Assembly (NCBI GenBank): GCA_035532035.1
Contig: DATKRS010000019.1
Location: 124,001-188,000, forward strand
From: Candidatus Dormiibacterota bacterium
GTDB taxonomy: Bacteria; Vulcanimicrobiota; Vulcanimicrobiia; Vulcanimicrobiales; Vulcanimicrobiaceae
Length of the DNA: 64,000 nt
Direction of reading: 5' to 3'
In this document: positions 62,348 through 64,000 of the stretch, one piece after another
Layout of the letters: each line of letters opens with the position of its first letter
Numbering within the stretch: position 1 is the first letter of the stretch
Notes under the pieces: generated by a model
Seen by the model: only the letters and a program-made list of their open reading frames with translations
Databases searched by the model: none
What the model was told of the DNA's origin: nothing
Made by a program: the position numbers and the translations under genes

Positions 62348-64000
62348 CGCGCTCGTGCGAGAAGTTCGCGCGCGTGCTTGAGCGCAGTGTCGTGCGACTC
62401 GCCCGAGAGCATGCGCGCGATCTCGTTCGTGCGCTCCTGCGCGCTCGCCACTTCGCGTACGCCGATCGTCGTCGTTCCGCGGCGCTCGTGCTTCTCGAGC
62501 ACGTAATGCCGCGACGCCCACGTAGCGAGTTGTGCCAGGTGCGTGATGCAGATCACCTGTCCGCTCTTTGCCAATCGCCCGATGCGCGCGCCGACCGCCA
62601 CGGCGGTGGCACCGCCGATCCCCGCATCGATCTCGTCGAAGACCAGTGCCGTGCGCTCGCGCGCTTGCGCGAGCGCGACGACGAGCGCGAGCAGAACGCG
62701 CGAGAGCTCGCCGCCGGAGACGATCTTGGCGAGCGGCCGCGTACCTTCGCCGGCGTTTGCCGAAAACGCAAACTCGACGCGCTCCGCGCCGTTGGGCCCG
62801 ATCGTATCGAGCCGCTCGACGACGACGTCGAACGTTCCCGACGCGAGGGCGAGATCCGGGAACTCCCGCCGCACGCCTTGCGCAAGCCGCTTCGCCGCCA
62901 CGCGCCGCAACACGCCGAGACGCCCCGCCGTCGCTTCGAGCTCGCGTTCGGCGGCGGCGAGCGCCGTCGCCATCTCGGCGGCACGCTCGTCCTTTCGTTC
63001 GTGATCGTCGACGATACGCTGCGCCTCCCGCGCGCGCTCCGCGACCGCCGCGAGCGTTCCCCCGTACTTGCGCTTGAGCTTGTCGAGCACGTCGAGTCGC
63101 GCGTTGGTTCGCTCCAGCTCCGCCGGATCGTACTCGGCGGCGTCCAGCTCGCGCGCGACCGTCGCGGCGAGATCGTTGGCCTCGCTCTGCAGGACCGCGA
63201 GCTGCCCCACGAGCGCGTCCAACGCCGACGCCACCCCGCGCACGGGAGCGAGCGCCGCCCCCGCGGAGCCGAAGGCGGCCACCGCGCTCTGCTCGTCGCC
63301 GGCGAGCGCGTCGTGCGCACCGCGCAACGCCGCGGCAACGCGCCCGACGTTATCCAAATAGTGCCGCCGCGACTCCAGGCGCTCGTCCTCCCCGATCTCC
63401 GGTGCCGCCGCCTCGATGTCGTCCAGCGCGATCCGCGCCTCGTCGACGTCCGCGACGGCGCGATCCTCGCGTGCGCGCACCGCGTCGAGCTGCGCCTGCA
63501 GCTCCGACGCACGATCGTATGCCTTCGCCGCCTTCGCGCGCTCCGCGAGCGCCTCGTCCCCGGCGAATCGATCGAGCATCTCCAGATGATACGCCGACGC
63601 GAGCAATCGCTGCGCTTCGTGCTGTCCGACGACTTCGGCAATCGCCGGCGCAAGCTCGCGAACGTAGCTCGCCGTCGCCGAACGCCCGCACAAGCGCACG
63701 CTCGATTTCCCTGCGGCCGTCAGCTCGCGGAAAACCGCCGCCTCCTCACCCTCGTCCACGGGGAAGCCGTCGTCGTTGAGCCTGCGCGCGAGCGCGGCGT
63801 CCGGCTCGAACGTCAACTCGACCGTCGCCTTCGCCGCGCCCGCGCGCAGCATCGCAACGTCCGCGCGCGCGCCGAGCGCGAACGAGAGTGCCCCGACGAG
63901 CATCGTCTTTCCCGATCCCGTCTCCCCCGTAAACATCGTCGCGCCATCCGAAAATGCGACGACGGCTCGCTCGATCAGGCCGTAGTTCTCGATGCTCAGC
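62344..64000 (-). CDS. recN: DNA repair protein RecN, 5' end outside the window
   Basis: At least 552 aa; SMC-like ATPase acting at double-strand breaks. The frame runs off the right edge: codons before the first in-window ATG (63936) read LSIENYGLIERAVVAFSDGAT, so the true start lies just beyond 64000. Walker A FTGETGSGKTMLVGAL, coiled coil with Ala/Glu-rich helices, signature VSGGELSRVLLALVVAL, Walker B ALVFDEIDAGIGG and the H-loop VICITHLAQLA. The 3' end overlaps a peptidase remnant. Confidence 0.97.
   Translation of the reverse strand, partial: LSIENYGLIERAVVAFSDGATMFTGETGSGKTMLVGALSFALGARADVAMLRAGAAKATVELTFEPDAALARRLNDDGFPVDEGEEAAVFRELTAAGKSSVRLCGRSATASYVRELAPAIAEVVGQHEAQRLLASAYHLEMLDRFAGDEALAERAKAAKAYDRASELQAQLDAVRAREDRAVADVDEARIALDDIEAAAPEIGEDERLESRRHYLDNVGRVAAALRGAHDALAGDEQSAVAAFGSAGAALAPVRGVASALDALVGQLAVLQSEANDLAATVARELDAAEYDPAELERTNARLDVLDKLKRKYGGTLAAVAERAREAQRIVDDHERKDERAAEMATALAAAERELEATAGRLGVLRRVAAKRLAQGVRREFPDLALASGTFDVVVERLDTIGPNGAERVEFAFSANAGEGTRPLAKIVSGGELSRVLLALVVALAQARERTALVFDEIDAGIGGATAVAVGARIGRLAKSGQVICITHLAQLATWASRHYVLEKHERRGTTTIGVREVASAQERTNEIARMLSGESHDTALKHARELLARAR

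Overview
The window is a GC-rich, gene-dense bacterial chromosome segment. It encodes a TonB-dependent receptor and an outer-membrane barrel (so an outer membrane), many lipoproteins with Ser/Pro/Thr spacers, an archaeal-type class I aldolase, a HiPIP and a CIRCE/HrcA system. The style resembles Candidatus Eremiobacterota/WPS-2 or a neighbouring uncultured lineage. That placement is inference; no rRNA gene is present to test it.

Layout. 1-7.6 kb: PQQ-type propeller lipoprotein (cut by the left edge), histone-deacetylase-like enzyme, TPR protein, etfBA, a membrane protein and a lipoprotein cytochrome c. 7.6-9.6 kb: a small accessory island beside tRNA-Leu holding a probable modification-dependent nuclease, an AbiEii-like nucleotidyltransferase and a winged-helix regulator behind a perfect 28-bp palindrome. 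9.8-17.2 kb: a long minus-strand cluster hrcA-dnaJ-rsmE-GT2-accD-accA-ftsB-S1-ppx-DUF2630, headed by a CIRCE operator shared with divergent acs. 19-24 kb: OPT transporter, and a BtuB-like receptor under a cobalamin riboswitch beside a btuF-like binding protein. 24-28.7 kb: DinG-type helicase, rhomboid, DtxR/MntR regulator, adenosine deaminase, tRNA-fMet with a strong terminator. 28.7-35.5 kb: membrane and lipoproteins, HiPIP, phosphodiester glycosidase, threonine catabolism (tdh-kbl), a WtpA-like binding protein. 35.5-43.4 kb: pstB/phoR/phoB phosphate control, dehydrogenase, aldolase, hydrolase, pcm, ferredoxin. 43.4-50.6 kb: GlsB and SIMPL genes with overlapping divergent starts, an unusual membrane-anchored Clp ATPase, Crp-like regulator, a STAS fusion, secreted proteins and an outer-membrane barrel. 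50.7-58.9 kb: the classic rimP-nusA-ylxR-infB-rbfA-nrnA-truB-ribF cluster with a ResA-like gene. 59-64 kb: TonB-like Pro-rich protein, pyruvate kinase, a probable S9-peptidase remnant, and recN cut by the right edge.

Two themes run across regions. First, a dispersed repeat (GTCAYCCTGAGC...GTCGAAGG) abuts the starts of at least four genes and seems to supply their ribosome-binding sites. Second, several genes (truB, rsmE, ylxR, perhaps kbl) lack an ATG/GTG/TTG codon where the conserved protein should begin. The most promising accessory system is the three-gene island at 7.6-9.6 kb.
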